This document shows positions 53,336 through 63,994 of a stretch of 64,000 nt of DNA, piece after piece. The stretch's first letter is position 1, and each line of letters begins with the position of its first letter. The stretch is taken from positions 3,038,001-3,102,000 of the forward strand of contig NZ_CP077107.1 of the NCBI RefSeq assembly GCF_019263745.1, given 5' to 3'. Under the pieces are notes generated by a model that had not been told where the DNA came from, made no database searches, and saw only the letters and a program-made list of their open reading frames with translations. The position numbers were made by a program, and so were the translations under genes. The DNA comes from Methanospirillum hungatei. Its GTDB lineage: Archaea > Halobacteriota > Methanomicrobia > Methanomicrobiales > Methanospirillaceae.

Positions 53336-55927
53336 TTATTTATTTCGGAAAAGTAAATTTCCACCCTGTTCATCAATCACAATCTCCTGCTCCTTTGTTA
53401 CTGTACCGGCCAGGATCATTTTCGATAATTCATTGAGAAGATTCTTCTGAATAACTCGCTTGATTGGCCGTGCTCCAAACTGGGGATCAAACCCGAGATG
53501 AGCAATGTGACTGATTGCATTATCAGTTACAGTAAACCTAACATCATTCTTTTCAAGCATTCTGCGAACAATATCCAGTTGCAATCTGACGACAGTCCGA
53601 ATCTCATCCATGGACAGCGGCCGGAACATGATAACTTCATCTATACGGTTCAGGAACTCTGGACGAATCGTCTTTTTCAGGAGGTCGAAAACCAACTCTT
53701 TGGTTCGATCAAATACTTCATCACGGTTCGTATCTGTAACATGTTCCAGATTTTCCTGGATGATATGTGACCCAATATTCGAGGTCATGATGATAATGGT
53801 ATTTTTAAAGTCCACCGTGCGACCCTTATTATCAGTCAGACGACCATCATCAAGTACCTGAAGTAGTATATTAAAGACATCCGGATGAGCCTTTTCAATT
53901 TCATCCAATAATACAACTGAATATGGTTTTCTCCTGACTGCTTCAGTTAATTGTCCTGATTCTTCATATCCAATATAACCCGGAGGAGCACCGACAAGTC
54001 TGGAGACCGTGTGTCGCTCCTGGTATTCAGACATGTCAATTCTGACCATGTTGTTCTCATTGTTGAACAAGAACTCTGCAAGAGCTTTTGCGAGTTCGGT
54101 CTTCCCTACCCCCGTGGTTCCCAGAAATATAAATGAACCAATCGGACGCTTTGAGTCTGAAAGCCCAGCTCGGCTCCGGCGGATAGCATCAGAGACTGCA
54201 TGAATTGCCTCATCCTGCCCAACGACTCTCTTGTGAAGTTCCTCTTCAAGGCTTAGGAGTTTTTGTTTTTCGCTTTGAAGCATTCTGCTTACTGGAATTC
54301 CTGTCCATCGGGATACAACTTCAGCGATCTCTTCTGCATCCACCTCCTCGTTTACCATGGCAGAATCTTTTTGCAGGTCGGTGAGTTGATTTTTTAATCC
54401 CTCAATGTTCTTTTCTTTTTCCGGGATCCTACCATACCTGATCTCCGCTACTTTTCCCAAATCGCCAGTTCGATTTGCACTGTCTGCTTCAAACTTTAAG
54501 TCTTCAATCTCGTTCTTACTAAGTTGTATCTGCTCAACAATGTCTTTTTCAGATTGCCATTTTGCTTTCAGCCGGTTTCGTTCTTCGGTGAGGTTTCCTA
54601 TCTCCTCGTTCAGGGAATCCAGCTTGACCTGATCCTTCTCCCGTTTTATTGCTTCCCGTTCAATTTCCAGTTGACGAATCCGACGCTCAATAATCTCAAG
54701 TTCCTCTGGAACAGAGTTAATTTCAAGCCGAAGTTTCGAAGCTGCTTCATCAATCAGATCTATCGCCTTATCTGGTAGAAACCGGTCAGAAATGTATCGT
54801 TGGGATAATTCAACAGCGGCAATGATAGCTTCATCCTTAATTCTGACATGGTGATGAGTTTCATACTTCTCCTTGATACCTCGAAGGATAGAAATCGCAT
54901 CAAGAGTGTCAGGTTCATTCACCATAACCGGCTGGAACCGTCGTTCAAGAGCTTTATCTTTCTCGAAATATTTCTGGTATTCCTTTAAAGTTGTTGCACC
55001 GATAACATGCAATTCTCCCCTGGAAAGAGCTGGCTTTAAGATATTTGCTGCATCCATCGCTCCTTCACTTGCCCCAGCCCCGACAAGGGTATGAATTTCA
55101 TCTATGAAGAGTATGATCTCCCCGTCCGATGAGACAACTTCTTTTACAACACTTTTCAGGCGTTCTTCAAATTCCCCTTTGTATTTTGCTCCTGCTATAA
55201 GAGCACCCATGTCTAGCGAAAAGATCTGTTTGGTTTTGAGATTGTCTGGAACATCTCCATCGATTATACGATGTGCAAGACCTTCTGCTATAGCAGTTTT
55301 TCCAACTCCTGGTTCTCCGATCAGAATCGGATTATTCTTTGTCCTGCGGGAAAGAATCTGTAAAACCCTCCGGATCTCATCATCCCTGCCAATGACCGGA
55401 TCTAACTTGCCGGAGAATGCTAGTTCATTCAGATTTCTGGCAAACTGGTTTAAAGCATTATATGTCTCTTCAGCAGTCTGACTGCTCACTGTGGAACCTT
55501 TCCGGAGTTGTCTAATTGCGGTTTTCAGATCTTTTTCAGATACTCCGTTTTCTTTGAGAAGTCGGGCAGTAGATTCATTTACAGAGAGAATTCCAAGTAG
55601 TAGATGCTCGATTGATACAAATTCATCTTTAAATTCCTGGGCAATAGCACTTGCCTTTTGGAGAACTTTTGTCATATCATGAGACAGATATGGCTCACCC
55701 CCTGTGATCTTTGGCAATGCATCGATATTTCGGTCCAGAACCTGACTAAACCGATCCAGATTTACATTGAGTTTTTTAAGCAGGTATGGGATGACATTTT
55801 CATCCACGATTAGCATCCCCTTAAGCAGATGCCCAGGCTCGATAGCTTGGTTCTGTTTTCCTGCGGCAATTTCCATTGCTTTCTGGATTGCTTCCTGCGA
55901 TTTAAGGGTAAAATTGTTGAAATTCAT
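53336..55927 (-). CDS. clpB: ATP-dependent disaggregase ClpB
   Basis: An 863-residue Hsp100 chaperone that threads aggregated proteins through a hexamer. An N-terminal Clp domain (1-145) precedes AAA1 with GEPGVGKTA, then a coiled-coil M-domain (about 400-525, rich in Glu/Arg/Lys), and AAA2 with [10 protein letters not shown]. The pore loop of AAA1 is KYKGEFE, and AAA2 has [11 protein letters not shown] 55927 is preferred because a GTGAT ribosome site lies 9 bases upstream. Typical of bacteria and a minority of archaea. No dnaK or grpE is adjacent. Confidence 0.97.
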   Translation of the reverse strand: MNFNNFTLKSQEAIQKAMEIAAGKQNQAIEPGHLLKGMLIVDENVIPYLLKKLNVNLDRFSQVLDRNIDALPKITGGEPYLSHDMTKVLQKASAIAQEFKDEFVSIEHLLLGILSVNESTARLLKENGVSEKDLKTAIRQLRKGSTVSSQTAEETYNALNQFARNLNELAFSGKLDPVIGRDDEIRRVLQILSRRTKNNPILIGEPGVGKTAIAEGLAHRIIDGDVPDNLKTKQIFSLDMGALIAGAKYKGEFEERLKSVVKEVVSSDGEIILFIDEIHTLVGAGASEGAMDAANILKPALSRGELHVIGATTLKEYQKYFEKDKALERRFQPVMVNEPDTLDAISILRGIKEKYETHHHVRIKDEAIIAAVELSQRYISDRFLPDKAIDLIDEAASKLRLEINSVPEELEIIERRIRQLEIEREAIKREKDQVKLDSLNEEIGNLTEERNRLKAKWQSEKDIVEQIQLSKNEIEDLKFEADSANRTGDLGKVAEIRYGRIPEKEKNIEGLKNQLTDLQKDSAMVNEEVDAEEIAEVVSRWTGIPVSRMLQSEKQKLLSLEEELHKRVVGQDEAIHAVSDAIRRSRAGLSDSKRPIGSFIFLGTTGVGKTELAKALAEFLFNNENNMVRIDMSEYQERHTVSRLVGAPPGYIGYEESGQLTEAVRRKPYSVVLLDEIEKAHPDVFNILLQVLDDGRLTDNKGRTVDFKNTIIIMTSNIGSHIIQENLEHVTDTNRDEVFDRTKELVFDLLKKTIRPEFLNRIDEVIMFRPLSMDEIRTVVRLQLDIVRRMLEKNDVRFTVTDNAISHIAHLGFDPQFGARPIKRVIQKNLLNELSKMILAGTVTKEQEIVIDEQGGNLLFRNK

Positions 55928-56243
55928 AATAATGATCACTTTGTTATTGATTTGTAATTCTATATATATTTATCGTATGGTATGAGGAAAATAAATTCGT
56001 TGATTATTGGTGTATTTGTGTGATAATTACTATTTTGTGAGGAATATGCCATATTTTAGAAGTAAGCAGAGATACTGTCCTTCTGGAAAATATGATACAT
56101 AAATTTGCCAGAGTTTTTTTCGGTGAATATACCAAATTGGAAGTCATATTTCAAAGATGAGATAATGACCCAACAATATATTTCAAATTGACTTGAACAT
56201 ATCAATTCAGAAATTATAAGGGCTTATATTATAATCACTCTAT
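55928..56243. promoter_or_regulatory. Divergent promoter region of clpB and a binding-protein gene
   Basis: About 316 bp between clpB and the plus-strand binding-protein gene. A TATA-like CTTATATTATA at about 56222-56232 lies close to the 56244 ATG, so that transcript may be nearly leaderless. For clpB, TATATATATTTA (55963-55973 as read on the plus strand) is a candidate TATA box. No heat-shock operator was recognised. Confidence 0.4.
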
Positions 56244-57524
56244 ATGATCCATGCGAGAAAAGCCATCCTCATTTCCGGAGTATTCTATATTCTGATATGC
56301 TTCATAATTATGACAACCTCTGTTTATGCAGAAAATTCTCATATCGGGGGTAACAGACAGATCACCCTCTATGGGATGTACCCAACATCAGGAGATCTCA
56401 AAACAACTGGTGATGGATCTCTTGCTGCCTTTGACCTTGCAGTCTCTGATTTCAATACATACCTCAAATCAATCGGATCAGATATCCAAATTGTTCCAAA
56501 TGTTCTCGAAATCACCTCTGAAACGGATTCTGCTGTTGAAAAAGTAATAAAACTTGGTGATTCCAGGGCAACAGCAATATTAACGTATTTATCGGATGAC
56601 CAGGCTGATGCAATAAAAGAATATTGTATATCTCATGGCATTTTACTCCTTGCAACCGGCGTTACCTCTCCCATCCATGCAGATCCACATGATAATCTCA
56701 TTCGATTTAATCCTGATGACACGCTGCAGGGAAAAGTTACATCACAATTTTTTTCGGATAAAGGATTTACACGAATTGTGCCTATTGTCCGGGATGATCA
56801 CCACGGAGGGAGTCTCATGAATGCTGTATCCCAAAGTCTGGGAGAAGATGTTTCAATAGAGAAAGAGATTTGGTATAGCCCGGATACGACAGACTTTACC
56901 CCGGTTATCTCACAACTTGACCAAAAAATTGGAACTCTGCTAAAAACATTAAAACCTGAAAAAATTGCGATATATGCTGTCACCTCCCGTGAACTGCAGG
57001 ATATCATGGCTGGAGCTGACACCCTTCAGTATATGAATCTGACAAAAGTGTCATGGATTGGATGCGATTCTAACGCCGTGCTTCCGGAGCTTACTGGCCT
57101 GTCAAAGCCTGCAGAATATGCATATGCCAGAAATTTTACTGCAATTGACTTTGGATCTGACATTTATGCAAAACAAAATCCAACGTACCTGACCCTTGTT
57201 TCCAGAACTGCAGGGAAGAATCCTGATGGATTTGCTCTTGCAACATATGACTCAGTCTGGATAGTTCTGAAAACCCTAGTAATGGGTGGTGCATCAGACA
57301 GCCATTCGACAGAGACAGCAGTTCTTCCTATTGCTGAGCAGCACTATGGCCTTTCTGGTTTATACCAGATGAATAAAAACGGAGACCGGATAACCGGAAC
57401 ATATGATATCATGACTCTGGTGAAGGATCAAAACGGGATTAGATGGGAAGTAACATCCTATGCTGAAGTAGGGAAGAGAAGTATAGGTACCAATTCTATA
57501 ACTATGATACCCGTTTTGCGATAA
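56244..57524 (+). CDS. LivK-like periplasmic binding protein
   Basis: A 426-residue exported protein of the branched amino acid/amide (LivK, type 1 periplasmic) binding family. A signal peptide is seen at about residues 1-29. The first lobe starts with LYGMYPTSGDLKTTGDGSLAAFDLAVSDFN, as in family members, and the ligand loop has LLLATGVTSP. No permease or ATPase gene is adjacent, so it probably works with a sensor or distant transporter. It lies 35 bp from an NTF2-like gene. A paralogue is at 58160-59476. Confidence 0.85.
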   Translation: MIHARKAILISGVFYILICFIIMTTSVYAENSHIGGNRQITLYGMYPTSGDLKTTGDGSLAAFDLAVSDFNTYLKSIGSDIQIVPNVLEITSETDSAVEKVIKLGDSRATAILTYLSDDQADAIKEYCISHGILLLATGVTSPIHADPHDNLIRFNPDDTLQGKVTSQFFSDKGFTRIVPIVRDDHHGGSLMNAVSQSLGEDVSIEKEIWYSPDTTDFTPVISQLDQKIGTLLKTLKPEKIAIYAVTSRELQDIMAGADTLQYMNLTKVSWIGCDSNAVLPELTGLSKPAEYAYARNFTAIDFGSDIYAKQNPTYLTLVSRTAGKNPDGFALATYDSVWIVLKTLVMGGASDSHSTETAVLPIAEQHYGLSGLYQMNKNGDRITGTYDIMTLVKDQNGIRWEVTSYAEVGKRSIGTNSITMIPVLR

Positions 57525-57559
57525 AAAAATCCATTACTCATGGCTGCCAATCAGAGTAT

Positions 57560-58036
57560 ATGGCACTCACAATCGAAGATAAAGCAGGAATAATAAGGAC
57601 CATGGACCAATATGCTCATTCTTACAAAAATAAGGATATTGAAACATTATCTGCGATTTTTTCTCAGAATATATCTGGATTTGGCAGCGGACCAGATGAG
57701 ATAATCAGGACGCATGATGATTTTATCCAGCACATAAAGCGTGATATGACCCAGGCGACAATACATTCGGTTGAATTTACAGATCGCAGGATTTTTGGTG
57801 ATGGTATGATTGCATGGGTTACTTCACAATCTACGATGACATACACAACAGATGGTACAACAACACAGACAATCCATGGAAGGTCAACGATGGTTCTTCG
57901 GAACACAGGGAACGGCTTTATTATCGAACAGCTCCATTTCTCCTTGCCCTGCGGAGAGCAATCTAATGGGCAGTCGTTTCCGAATTCAACACTCTCTAAA
58001 TTTGGTACGGTTGAACAGCAGTGCACAGAGAATTAA
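57560..58036 (+). CDS. NTF2-like (SnoaL) protein
   Basis: A 158-residue protein with a cone-shaped NTF2-like fold. The first helix has AGIIRTMDQYAHSYKNKDIETLSAIF and later strands GMIAWVTSQSTMTYTT and STMVLRNTGNGFIIEQLHFS fit the SnoaL-like pattern (about 120-135 residues). The sequence is soluble and without a signal peptide. Role is unknown; such proteins can bind small ligands or act as isomerases. It follows the binding protein by 35 bp. Confidence 0.8.
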   Translation: MALTIEDKAGIIRTMDQYAHSYKNKDIETLSAIFSQNISGFGSGPDEIIRTHDDFIQHIKRDMTQATIHSVEFTDRRIFGDGMIAWVTSQSTMTYTTDGTTTQTIHGRSTMVLRNTGNGFIIEQLHFSLPCGEQSNGQSFPNSTLSKFGTVEQQCTEN

Positions 58037-58159
58037 ACGATAAAACTATAGAATATTCCTGGTGACATGTAAAATTCATTAAAAAATAGTCATAATGTAT
58101 TCTGGATCCTGTCATGATTGAATCCCTATTACATGCCTTACTTCTAAAAATAATAATTA

Positions 58160-59476
58160 TTAGGTAACTTTTATATCCCCATATTGTTTCATAAAGATAT
58201 TATCAGTATCAGTAAGGGGGACAAGGGTATTTGACTCATCCAGAAACATTGATACAGGGATCCAAGAATATGTTCCATCTGTTTTTTTCATGATCTGGTA
58301 AAAGAAATAATCCCCGAATTGTCTGTCTCCCCGAGTGTTTAACTTCAACCATCCAGTTGCCCCATAAGATAATTTCCCATAACTATCAGCAATAAAAAGC
58401 ATTTCGTCAAGTGTTGAAGGTTTACTCTGCATGATCCATGCTGCCATCAATGTCTGATCATACGGGAGTATCTCATAGATACTTGGTTTATGCCCATCCC
58501 CTGCCTCTTTTACGACATCATACACTCGCCAGTAATCAGTTCCATCAGGTTGAATAATATTAAAGGAAAGGGCGGTGAATCCGGTATCCGCTGCAAATCT
58601 GGCTGCCGTTTCATTCATTAGAATTGCAGGATTTAATGCGATAGAATCCGTTCCTTGCCAACGAACTTTATACAAATTCGGATACTGTGAAGCTTGGGCC
58701 AGGATATCAGAAATTTCATCAAAAGATATCGTAAGGATTACAACATTTTTCTCACCATATTCTTCAATAAGCGGAGTTACCAAAGTGTCAAGTTCATTAA
58801 GGATTTTTGAAAAATCACGGGTTTGTGGAGAGTACAATAACGTTTCAGTGACATTTCCATTCAATGAGTTCGTTTCCACATTATTGTCTTGGAGTGGTGC
58901 AACAAAAGATTTTGACTTCATCAAATCTGAAAGGGTTCCACCATAAACATCATTTCTCGCCAGGATAATCCCTTTCATTGGATAACTATCAGACGTGAGT
59001 GTATTAAAGGCAACCAGACTTTTATAAAGATGAGCATCACTTGGTGCGAGTCTGATGACTGGATCTCCTGGTTTTGAAAGTTCTACAGATGTCGAGGAAC
59101 TAACAGAAAGGATATTCTTTTCGTTCAACACCGGGAGAATTCCGACAACTTCTTCTGAAGTATATGGTCCAACAATTACCTCTACTCCCTGAGCTGACAG
59201 TTCTTCTGCTCCGTTGAAAGCACCCTCTTTTGTTCCGTTAACAAAGACTTTTGTAACAATTGTCGTTGTATTTATCCCGGCATTTTTAAAACTGTCATTT
59301 AAATCGCTGATAGCCAGATCAATCGCTGCCTCTATCCCTTTAGCATACGAGGCACTCTCTCCATTATCAGCAATAATTGCCCCGATATGGATCTCATTTT
59401 CTCCGGAGACCAATCCGAAACATGATAAAAGAATAATAACCAATAGGATGATTGAAAATTTGCTCATAAAATACAC
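58160..59476 (-). CDS. LivK-like periplasmic binding protein (paralogue)
   Basis: A 438-residue exported binding protein of the same family as the gene at 56244. Signal peptide residues 1-25 (SIILLVIILLSCFGLVSG). IHIGAIIADNGESASYAKGIEAAIDLAISDLN is the first lobe, and VEVIVGPYTSEEVVGILP is the hinge. Shared features with the paralogue include the YSPxTxDFxxI segment. Orphan, no transporter nearby. It is directly upstream of the large sensor kinase at 59688 on the opposite side, and may present a ligand to a membrane sensor. That is an inference. Confidence 0.85.
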   Translation of the reverse strand: MYFMSKFSIILLVIILLSCFGLVSGENEIHIGAIIADNGESASYAKGIEAAIDLAISDLNDSFKNAGINTTTIVTKVFVNGTKEGAFNGAEELSAQGVEVIVGPYTSEEVVGILPVLNEKNILSVSSSTSVELSKPGDPVIRLAPSDAHLYKSLVAFNTLTSDSYPMKGIILARNDVYGGTLSDLMKSKSFVAPLQDNNVETNSLNGNVTETLLYSPQTRDFSKILNELDTLVTPLIEEYGEKNVVILTISFDEISDILAQASQYPNLYKVRWQGTDSIALNPAILMNETAARFAADTGFTALSFNIIQPDGTDYWRVYDVVKEAGDGHKPSIYEILPYDQTLMAAWIMQSKPSTLDEMLFIADSYGKLSYGATGWLKLNTRGDRQFGDYFFYQIMKKTDGTYSWIPVSMFLDESNTLVPLTDTDNIFMKQYGDIKVT

Positions 59477-59687
59477 CTAAAATATAATCCATGTACGAGT
59501 GATCCCGGCAGATAAGAATTTGTTTCTCCCAATCCTTCTCGAAGGTACATGATATGGTATGTGTTTGTGTTATGTGATTAGTATTGTTATATTAGATTTT
59601 CTCTATTGATCCAATATAAAGAAATATGCCATAAAAAAGCACGATTTCTGAAATTTGACAAATATTGGCATTTTTATTCGTTCAAGA

Positions 59688-62600
59688 TCATCGGTTTATC
59701 CTATACGAACCAGAAGGTACGATGATTTCAAATCTGGCCCCTTTTCCAGGTACACCTGATTCCTGTATTGTAATTCCAGTCAATGAAAGAATTTCCCTGA
59801 CCAGAAACAGACCATGCCCGGTATTTTTACCAAATCCTCTCTCGAAAATCTGATTTTTATCTATTATAGGAACTCCGACACCATCATCTTCAAAAACTAT
59901 CATCAAGGAACGCTCTGATTCATATGCTGAAACGAATACTGTTGTTAGATTATCACCGTGCCTGATGGAATTATCCAGCAAATTATAGAATACTCTTTCA
60001 AGCATTGGATCAGCAAAAATAAAAATTCCGGATACATTGGCCGTAAAATGAATGGTATCCGGTGGGGATAAGTTTGACAGAATGGTATCAAGAGATATCC
60101 ACATAGGTTTTTGTGAACCAAGATCCTGATAAATCCGTGAAAATTCTATTTGTGACTGAATTTTCTGAATTCCTTCGGACATTTTTTGAATATATACAGA
60201 TGTACCTGAATTTTCTGATTCCATCTCTAAAAGTTCAAGATATCCATAAAAAACAGAAATATTGTTAAGAATATCATGACGTGTAATGCTTGAGAGAAGA
60301 TTTAATTGCCTGTTGGCCTTCAAAATAGCTTCTTCGATCAGTTTTCGTTCAGTAATATCCTGGTTGGCTCCATGAGTTTTAATAAGGGTTCCATGTTCAT
60401 CAAAAATCGCTCTTACCTGCACAGATACATGGCGGATTTCACCATCCCTTCGAATGAACCGGTGTTCAAAAACAGAAATAAAATTTGGATCAATAGCATT
60501 CGAACTCTTGCTCGCTTCTTCAATTACTTTAGGTATATCAGCAGGATAAACAAATTCACGAATGTATGTTTCAGCATCCATGTGATAGCCTCCCTCCCTC
60601 TCTGCTGTTGTTCCATACATGGCATAAAACCGGTCATTAAAAACAAATGTCTGTGATGAAAAAATATATTCCCAACTAACGAGATTGGCCATATCCATAG
60701 TTTCGGCTAGCATTCGCTGGTTTTCCAGCAGGACTTGTTCAATATGTGCAAGTTCAATATCTGCACCTGCCTTTCCTGCAATAATATCAATAATTTCCTT
60801 AACCGAAATACCAGGATTTATAGGATTATTTGAGACGATGCACATAAGCCCCGTGATTTCCCCGTTCGAGTTTTTTAACTGGGATCCAATATATCCCTGG
60901 AAATCCCGTCCAGTAATTTTCTTAGTTTCTGGATAAATTGTCGAAAGACTGTCAGGAAAAAAAGTAAATCCATGTTTTAATGTTTTTTCACAGGGTGTAC
61001 CTTTAATAGGAAATGAAAATTCAGCAACTCTTTTCCCATCAAAAACCATCGAAAGGGCCTGTACGTATTCTTTATCTGGACTTATCTCACCAATCATGAC
61101 ACAATCTGCAAAAAGCCATTCGCTGATACTATCTGTGATTCGATCAAGGGAGTCCTTACCAGATATACCTACCATACTGGTAACCATAGCATTCAATGCT
61201 GATTCTGCAGCCTTCTGGTTAGTAATGTCTCGAATAATCGAAAGCATCGTGGGTTTCTTGTTGAGGGTAAACAAAGAAACACTTATGTCGATAAACTTTT
61301 CCTGGTTATCAGGGGAAATATAATTTGTTTGAAAGGAAGCATGCCCGTTTTTTAAAATTTCTTTCATGATTGCAGGTGCTCTAACTTTCATATCCGGAGT
61401 GTCCAGATCGATCAATTTTTTGCTCTGTAACTCCTCTCGTGGCATGCCAAGGATATTACAGGCAGATTCATTCGCATCAACAAAAGTTCCAGGTCCATTG
61501 GGAGTTAGGTCGTTTACTAAAATTCCCTCATATGCATTTTGCATAATGAGCCGGTATCTCTCCTCCCTTTCACGTACTGTATTCTCGTTCTGTTTATATT
61601 GCGTAATGTCTTCAATGGAAGAAAGGATTTGAGGTACACCCCTGATTATTACAATGCTTGATGTAAACCTGCATACTCGAATATCACCGGATTTTGTGCG
61701 ACACTGTAATTCCAAACCATTAACCGCGTGGTTTTCCCTGATCTCTTTAGAGAATTTTAGATACTCAGAATCATTTAAAAAAATACCTATATCATGCGCT
61801 TTTTTTCCGATAATGTCATCCCGACTGAAACCTGTATTGAGTACAAAATTATCATTCACATCTACAAAACTACCATCAGCTGCTGATACCAGCGTAAGAG
61901 GCACCGGATTTTTTTTGAACAACGTTACAAATTTTTCTTCTGATTCTCGAAGTATTTGTTCGGTATTTTTCTTTTGGGTAATGTCCCGCATGGAAATCTG
62001 AACACCAGATAAGATTTCTGCATTCATTACCGGTATTGCATAGAAATTAACAAAAACTCCTGTTCCGTCATATTTTTGTAAGAGGAGTTCTTCATTTTCG
62101 ATAGCTTCCCCTCGTTTTACTTTACTGATAATCTCCTGAAGATTCAATGAACTTCGTGAAAAAATAGGTGCACAAGCAGAGTCTACAGGATGTTTTATCA
62201 GTTCATCTGGCTTATATCCAAGAATATTTCTTACAGAAGGCGAAACATAAGAGATATTCATCTCCTTATCAAGGATAATAATTAGGTCAGGTGATCGTTC
62301 TGCCATCCCACGAAACCTTTCTTCACTTTCCCTGAGTGCTTCGGCCATATACCGTTCTTCAGTAATATCCTGTGATATCGAACCAAATCGATATCCGATT
62401 TCTGTTTTTATTGGAAAAACAGTTTGTCTCGTAAATATTCGTTTTCCATCCGGACGAATTGCCTCAAATATCCTGGGTTCTCGAAAAACAGGAATACCTG
62501 TTTTAAGTGAGGTTTGGATTGATTGTACTATTTGTGTCTGACTTATTTCATTCCGATGTTCCGGTGGGACAAGACGATACATCAGGTTCCAAAGATACAT

Positions 62601-63620
62601 GCCAAGAGCTTCATCCTTTCGAATACCTGATATCCTTTCAGCGCTTGAATTCCATTCAATGATTCTCCCATCTTCGTCGATTAGAAAAACCGCTTCGTTT
62701 GTCGCTTCAAAGAAAGATCGAAGGCGGAGTTCGCTTTCGTGGAGTGCATTTACAAATTCTGTCTTCTTGGTCACATCAGTCGTAATACCCCGAAATCCGA
62801 TGATTGCCCCGTTTGAATGGATCAAGGGATGTGATCGACAATTGAGTATAACGATATGTCCATTTTTATGAATTGCTGGGATATCAAATGAGGTAAGTCC
62901 AGGGTTTCGATTATTAATATTATCAAAGAGCTTTTTAAGTGATTTTTGTCCATCTGGATGAAGAATTGAATTGTATGATTTTCCGATCACTTCATCAGGA
63001 GTATACCCAATAATATCCTCACTTCTTGGACTAATATAGGTAAAAATCCCGTCCAGGTCTATTTCCCAGATAACATCAGGAGTAGTTTCAACAATTGCTC
63101 GAAATTTGGATTCACTCTCCTGAAGAGCTTCTTTCGTCTCTATTAGTTCTTCGAATTGTTTTTGCCGGTCATTTTCTGCTCGCCTTCTTCTGACTGCTTG
63201 TTTTATTTTATGAGACAACTCAGCAAACTGTGACTTGGTTTCCCCCCCTTTCTGAAGATAAAAATCTGCACCATTATTGATAGCCTCAATAACGACTTCT
63301 TCCCGACCACGGCCAGTAAAAAGGATGAATGGGACATCACCATATGAATTCCTCACGACTTTTAAGAATTCTATCCCATCCATTCCAGGCATCTGGTAAT
63401 CAGACACTATAGCATCATAGGTCTGGTTGAGTTGGATTTTTATTGCCTCTTCGGCAGATGTCATGGTATCTACTTGAAATCCACCGGTTCGCTCCAGAAA
63501 TATCTTCCCAATCATGAGAAGATCCGGTTCGTCATCTACATAGAGCAGAGTAATCAAGTCATTTTGATTGAAGGGTTGGTCTGTGTCCATTTCGATCACA
63601 TCAGGAGGAATAAAAAACAC
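59688..63620 (-). CDS. Large receiver-multi-PAS-GAF histidine kinase
   Basis: A 1310-residue soluble hybrid kinase. The receiver (about 22-145) has Asp74 in VSDYQMPGMDG and a normal Thr/Lys set. At least six PAS/PAC units follow between about 165 and 840, then a GAF domain (about 855-1000), a PAS (about 1010-1100), and a HisKA with His1115 in SSITRHDILNNIS. The ATPase has N-box NLLDNSIRHGD and G-boxes DDGVGVP and GHGLFLVREIL. The kinase half is close to that of the membrane kinase at 42280-45081. Start may be Met1 or Met11. Confidence 0.94.
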   Translation of the reverse strand: MFFIPPDVIEMDTDQPFNQNDLITLLYVDDEPDLLMIGKIFLERTGGFQVDTMTSAEEAIKIQLNQTYDAIVSDYQMPGMDGIEFLKVVRNSYGDVPFILFTGRGREEVVIEAINNGADFYLQKGGETKSQFAELSHKIKQAVRRRRAENDRQKQFEELIETKEALQESESKFRAIVETTPDVIWEIDLDGIFTYISPRSEDIIGYTPDEVIGKSYNSILHPDGQKSLKKLFDNINNRNPGLTSFDIPAIHKNGHIVILNCRSHPLIHSNGAIIGFRGITTDVTKKTEFVNALHESELRLRSFFEATNEAVFLIDEDGRIIEWNSSAERISGIRKDEALGMYLWNLMYRLVPPEHRNEISQTQIVQSIQTSLKTGIPVFREPRIFEAIRPDGKRIFTRQTVFPIKTEIGYRFGSISQDITEERYMAEALRESEERFRGMAERSPDLIIILDKEMNISYVSPSVRNILGYKPDELIKHPVDSACAPIFSRSSLNLQEIISKVKRGEAIENEELLLQKYDGTGVFVNFYAIPVMNAEILSGVQISMRDITQKKNTEQILRESEEKFVTLFKKNPVPLTLVSAADGSFVDVNDNFVLNTGFSRDDIIGKKAHDIGIFLNDSEYLKFSKEIRENHAVNGLELQCRTKSGDIRVCRFTSSIVIIRGVPQILSSIEDITQYKQNENTVREREERYRLIMQNAYEGILVNDLTPNGPGTFVDANESACNILGMPREELQSKKLIDLDTPDMKVRAPAIMKEILKNGHASFQTNYISPDNQEKFIDISVSLFTLNKKPTMLSIIRDITNQKAAESALNAMVTSMVGISGKDSLDRITDSISEWLFADCVMIGEISPDKEYVQALSMVFDGKRVAEFSFPIKGTPCEKTLKHGFTFFPDSLSTIYPETKKITGRDFQGYIGSQLKNSNGEITGLMCIVSNNPINPGISVKEIIDIIAGKAGADIELAHIEQVLLENQRMLAETMDMANLVSWEYIFSSQTFVFNDRFYAMYGTTAEREGGYHMDAETYIREFVYPADIPKVIEEASKSSNAIDPNFISVFEHRFIRRDGEIRHVSVQVRAIFDEHGTLIKTHGANQDITERKLIEEAILKANRQLNLLSSITRHDILNNISVFYGYLELLEMESENSGTSVYIQKMSEGIQKIQSQIEFSRIYQDLGSQKPMWISLDTILSNLSPPDTIHFTANVSGIFIFADPMLERVFYNLLDNSIRHGDNLTTVFVSAYESERSLMIVFEDDGVGVPIIDKNQIFERGFGKNTGHGLFLVREILSLTGITIQESGVPGKGARFEIIVPSGSYRINR

Positions 63621-63844
63621 TGAACTCTATTCCAGTACCCAGTCCCTCATGGACGAAGCGATAAAAGGATAAATAGTGATAGGGGTAGAACGTAATTAAT
63701 CTTATTGATGGTGACAATAAAAATGCAGGATAATCTATAGTGATGTCTTTTAGTAATTGTAAAAAACCGAAGAACAGACATTAAATGACGATTATCTTTA
63801 TTTTTATCCGAATTATAGGAAACGCCAGTACATAACAGAGTGGT

Positions 63845-63994
63845 ATGTCTGGACGAAGGAATACTGAATATACATCACGAGGTTCCAGGTATATCGATGT
63901 TTTGATTGAATTTACTGGATGTTGTCAGGAGCCATATACCGGTTACAAGGTCAGAGAGAGCACGCCGGTTTTTGATCTGGTATCCGGACAATAA
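63845..63994 (+). CDS. Small hypothetical protein, 49 residues
   Basis: A 49-codon open frame that starts with ATG and ends with TAA. It reads as a basic and then polar peptide with two adjacent cysteines (FTGCCQEPYTGY). A TATA-like TTTATTTTTATCC lies about 45 bp upstream. I do not recognise a family, and no good ribosome site is seen. It may be a real small gene or a chance frame at the window edge. Confidence 0.35.
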   Translation: MSGRRNTEYTSRGSRYIDVLIEFTGCCQEPYTGYKVRESTPVFDLVSGQ

